NCBI GenBank assembly: GCA_009809945.1
Contig: WTPW01000028.1
Coordinates: 358,953 to 422,952, forward strand
From: Gigaspora margarita
Lineage: Eukaryota > Glomeromycota > Glomeromycetes > Diversisporales > Gigasporaceae
Length of the DNA: 64,000 nt
Direction of reading: 5' to 3'
In this document: piece after piece, positions 60,562 through 64,000 of the stretch
Layout: each line of letters starts with the position of its first letter
Numbering within the stretch: the stretch's first letter is position 1
Position numbers and translations under genes: made by a program
The notes under the pieces: generated by a model
What the model was told of the DNA's origin: nothing
Seen by the model: only the letters and a program-made list of their open reading frames with translations
Database searches by the model: none

Positions 60562-60799
60562 CAGAACCTGCACGAAATAGAATTGATAAAAATTTAGAGA
60601 TAAGGCTGGGCGTTGAGTAAGCATCAGATCGAAGTATTAAATTAGAGGTTAGTAAAGATATGGCGATAAGGTTTGTTTTAATTCCAGTGCAAACTAGATT
60701 TTTTATACCTGATCAACAAGATCTACACGTCGTTGACTTTGTTTATCACTCCAGCCTCCGATGATCCATTTTTCGATTAAACATACAATATTTCATTAG

Positions 60800-60832
60800 T
60801 TGCGCGACGCAGTCGCGCTAAACCAGGAACGG
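60800..60832. repeat. GCGC/CAGGAACG hairpin motif
   Basis: GTTGCGCGAC, three bases, GTCGCGC, then AAACCAGGAACGG. Related words occur near 4031, 7064, 27650 and 51143. Confidence 0.6.
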
Positions 60833-61690
60833 ATGAAACTAATAGACGCAAAATAACGTCTAGGGGCATTGTTTGAATATTAAACTTAATTCGATCAAAA
60901 TTCGAAATTACACTTTTGGGAGTTATTTCGAGTTTATAAGAAAAGACTAATTTAGAAATGTTGAATAATTCCTATGTAGATAGTATCGAATTCAGATACT
61001 TGCAGCTGATTTGAATTTTAGTAGTGCATGTGATGAATTTTATGATCATAATCAGGTTTTAAATTATCTAGATAATATTAGAATTTTCTTCAATCGCTAG
61101 GTAAATACCATATGACACGTAATGCATTCATAACATATTTAGTTAGTGCAATTCCAAAAGACTAAAAGACATTTTTTATAGTGATCGTCATGCACTTTTA
61201 ATCGAGACAAAAACCTGTTAAAGCGATGTTTTTAGTTAATCAATTACAATAGATAAATATATACTATGTGGTGCATATCGTGATGATCAAGTGCAGAAAG
61301 TCACGCTTTTACTGCGTTTAATGCATTGCCCAATTATATGAGATTTTGCGGTATGAGCGAGCATCGGTTGGGAGAGCAATCGTGAATATCAGATCCAATT
61401 TAGCTCCGATGGTTCACTTTGGTTTAAATTTATAGCGATAGTACACGGGTTTATGATGTCACAAGAATATATTAATCTGGGTTGTGGTTATCACTTAACT
61501 AGATCAATCTACTTGATTGATTTAAATAAGATGTATATGATGTAATTAATTAAGCATCGGGGGTAATTCATTATAATAACATTAATAAAGACTACGCTAA
61601 AACTATGTAACGACAAAATAATATAATAAAACCAAACTTCTACACTATGAGAAAACTGATTATTAAAAAAAAAATCAATGCCTTGACTTC
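60833..61690. other. No gene seen
   Basis: AT-rich with stops in all frames; nothing recognisable. Confidence 0.5.
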
Positions 61691-61702
61691 ATTGTTTATA
61701 TC

Positions 61703-61815
61703 CTGATGAATTTTGAAGCAATTCTCATGAATTATTAGTCAAAAGAAAGCTTAAGATCTAAGCTTTCTTTTAACTATTAAATTATGAAAATAGCTTCAAA
61801 ATTTATCAAGATGTG
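61703..61815. repeat. Long imperfect hairpin
   Basis: GATGAATTTTGAAGC on the left pairs with GCTTCAAAATTTATC on the right, and GAAAGCTTAAGATCTAAGCT lies at the loop. About 110 bp in all. Confidence 0.6.
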
Positions 61816-61947
61816 GGCAGTGAAAATTAAGGCATTAATTTTTTTTGAAATGTCAATCTGCTTGATTTCTTTGACTGCAGCCTATATAACTACTTCAACT
61901 TCGATCATATTAGCAAATTTGTGAAATTTAATCATAGAAAACTCATA

Positions 61948-62187
61948 CCGTATAGACCTGAAATAATGCCCACCTGTGCGTTAATTGATTGACCTGCGTG
62001 TTATTTCGAGTACGCCATGTGCGTTATTTTGAAATAGAGATGATTTTCAGAGTCTAAATAATTTCAAAATAATGCGCGCGTTAATTTGGGGGGTGCACAT
62101 GAGCGTTAATTTGAGATCACATATGCTATTTTAAGGGGGCTCAGATTTCGAAATAACGCCCCTGAGCATTATTTCGGGTCTATATGG
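61948..62187. mobile_element. TA-flanked MITE, 240 bp
   Basis: The ends CCGTATAGACCTGAAATAAT and (complement) CCATATAGACCCGAAATAAT lead into GC, with TA on both sides. The interior repeats GCGTTATTTCG-like words. Confidence 0.75.
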
Positions 62188-62189
62188 TA

Positions 62190-63539
62190 AGCCATAACTC
62201 TGGTAAAATTTGCAAATCATTTGGCAAGTTTTGAAATTAAATAATTTCAAATCAGGTTGCAAATTTGACCAAAGCTATGGCTCATGAGTATTTCTATTTA
62301 TCAAAATTCCACAAATCCACTAATATTATAATTAGTTTTGTTTTTTTTTTAGACAGGAATTTATTAATGTTCACTATACACCTAATAACTATATATATCT
62401 AAAAATATTTATCTAAATTAATCATAGATATTTGCTATTTAATTTTATTTATTTAATTTTATTTATACCAGGAGCGGAGTATGAAATACGAAGTGTATGG
62501 TTTACAGGCAAGTTAGATGGCTTCGGCAATCTTTGGCATCTGATTGGATGGTCGTTCCTTGTGATTTTGTGTGCCATGTGTGCTGACGTTTCATACTTTT
62601 ATATTACTGTTTATCGCGGTAGGAATTGATATTTAAGGGATTCTGTAATGATTACCATGCGTGCGAAAAATTGGTGCTCGGTCAACTATAATATGCGGTA
62701 CTATAAGAATTAATTTTTAACTATTTTTTGGATCTTATGATCAGGACAGTGATCAGATAGTGACGGGGTTATTTTATATTTAATTTAATAGTAAAGAATG
62801 TCTTGTGGATTTTTGGATGTCTAGAGCAAATGGCTCTATTTTTCTCAATTATTTTAGCGTAAATGATTTTAAAGCCTTTATGATGAAGTTACGTTATAAA
62901 ACCTCATTATTTTTACTGTTATACTACAAAATAATTTATTGATGTTGCATTTGTTAATTGTTACCCTTTAACATCTTATTGTCCTCTTAAAAACTATTAT
63001 TATTGTTCTTGCATTACATAACCTTAAATTAATACCTTATCGACGCCCTCCCTACATTGTTTAGTAAACTAACTTTTAAATTGATTGCATAATTAATCTG
63101 ACCAAATTAAGTGATATCCCGACTCAGATCCAAGTGATTCGTAACTTGCATATATTTATTTATTCCTTTCCTTGTCTGTTATTTTTTTTATATTATAAAC
63201 TTTTTTTTTATTTATTTATTTATTTATTTTTTTTATTTAATTTTTTTTTTTAATATAAAAACATGCGCCTTTCACAATGTCTCTTACATTTTTACCAATC
63301 ATTTTGCACATGTGAAAAATAAATAGTTCAGATCACATGTCATGAGAAATTTAATATTGAATATACTAATACACGTCTTTTGGAGAATCAATCCACATTT
63401 ACCCCAGTTTTCATTAATTTGTTTTTTAAAAAATTTACTTTCGCTCATTATGTGTACTTTGGATCTTAGACAAACTGAGATATAGATGACGTTGGTAACA
63501 TGCGATAGCAAGTCACGTCCTGTGTATCGCCAGAATAGT
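62190..63539. other. Gene-poor stretch
   Basis: 62466-62520 carries an ACCAGGAGCGG / TACGAAGTGTATGGTTTACA block shared with 59501-59545, so the short frame at 62432-62629 is taken as a repeat and not a gene. 63180-63260 is T/A homopolymer. Confidence 0.4.
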
Positions 63540-64000
63540 AAGGTTTATAATGGTAAACTCATTATAGAAACTATAATAATCCCAATGTGACTGACCAATG
63601 TTTTCGGATTTTATTTAAGCAAAACGAAAAATCAACTTTGCGCGGGCTAATTTTAATAAAGCTAACAACTTTAGTAACATACTATGAGACTAAAATAGTG
63701 AGTATGGTTTGTAATGATTCTAATGCAAACAATTTAGCCTTAAGCATTTACTATGATTATTAGGATAACGGCAAATTCAGTGAGAGAATTTTTACAGTAA
63801 TTATGTGAAATCACAACAATATCAATGAAACTCAATCTTACCATGCATTAAGTGTCAAAAAGGTTTGTAATAGCTGTTTTATAGCAATTTATAGTAGAAA
63901 TTATGATAATTCCACTATTTGTCATTACCAGTATAATGAGTAAGTTTTGTGGTGGAATTTTTTTGTAACTCACAATAGAATCCAATAATTTTAGTGCAAA
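63540..64000. repeat. Degenerate relative of the interior of hAT elements A and B, cut by window end
   Basis: AAAACGAAAAATCAACTTTG near 63619 matches AAAACGAAAAATCGACTTTG in element A (5513). GGTGGAATTTTTTTGTAA near 63952 resembles the spaced AGAATTTTTTTGTAAAA units at 4957-4975. No termini are visible. Confidence 0.45.

Noticed and set aside
62432..62629. Open frame with IRSVWFTGKLDGFGNLW
   Set aside because: Its first half matches a non-coding repeated block at 59501-59545, and no domain is recognised.

Overview
The window reads as nuclear DNA of a filamentous fungus. It is extremely A+T rich, has short GT-AG introns, and is packed with DNA transposons. Two very long Sel1-repeat genes each sit just upstream of a tyrosine-kinase-like (TKL) kinase domain. 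That combination, together with decayed hAT, Tc1/mariner and Helitron genes, is what I would expect of an arbuscular mycorrhizal fungus (Glomeromycotina, Rhizophagus-like). The organism call is inference. There is no bacterial, phage or CRISPR content.

Layout. 0-4 kb: palindromic satellite-like repeats, then a decayed hAT transposase on the minus strand with two visible introns. 4-9.7 kb: two copies of one non-autonomous hAT family in opposite orientation around about 1.07 kb of older DNA; one copy carries a second hAT element inside it. 9.7-20.3 kb: a dead Tc1/mariner transposon, long palindromic elements, and a nest of hAT element > tRNA-headed retroposon > hAT element. 20.8-23.2 kb: a Helitron Rep/helicase pseudogene with its HUH and Walker A motifs still readable. 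23.9-26.3 kb: a Harbinger-like element holding a 320-bp palindromic array and a TTAA-flanked insertion. 28.0-32.5 kb: Sel1-repeat/kinase locus copy 1. 33.1-43.2 kb: about 10 kb of inserted elements that split the downstream flank of copy 1. 43.2-51.3 kb: the rest of that flank, then more hAT and MITE nests and low-complexity repeats. 51.4-55.4 kb: Sel1-repeat/kinase locus copy 2. 57.0-58.2 kb: a broken or multi-exon membrane-protein gene. 58.2-64 kb: small tandem duplications and MITEs with no convincing gene.

The main biological story is the duplicated Sel1-repeat/kinase locus. Sel1 repeats are protein-protein scaffolds and the kinase is of TKL type, so the pair (or one spliced protein) would act in intracellular signalling. 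After allowing for the visible small deletions, the Sel1 reading frames are 2700 and 2376 bp, exactly 25 and 22 units of 108 bp. Both copies carry frameshifts, most at or beside A-rich runs, so either both are decaying or the assembly has errors there. The shared downstream flank lets insertions be polarised: copy 2 has the empty site for a Harbinger-type MITE and lacks the 10-kb block found in copy 1.

Ten elements have hAT-like 8-bp target duplications at three levels of decay (8/8, 7/8, 6/8), which suggests repeated hAT activity over time. Assembly gaps (N runs) fall inside self-complementary repeats at 18647-18943 and 45282-45559.
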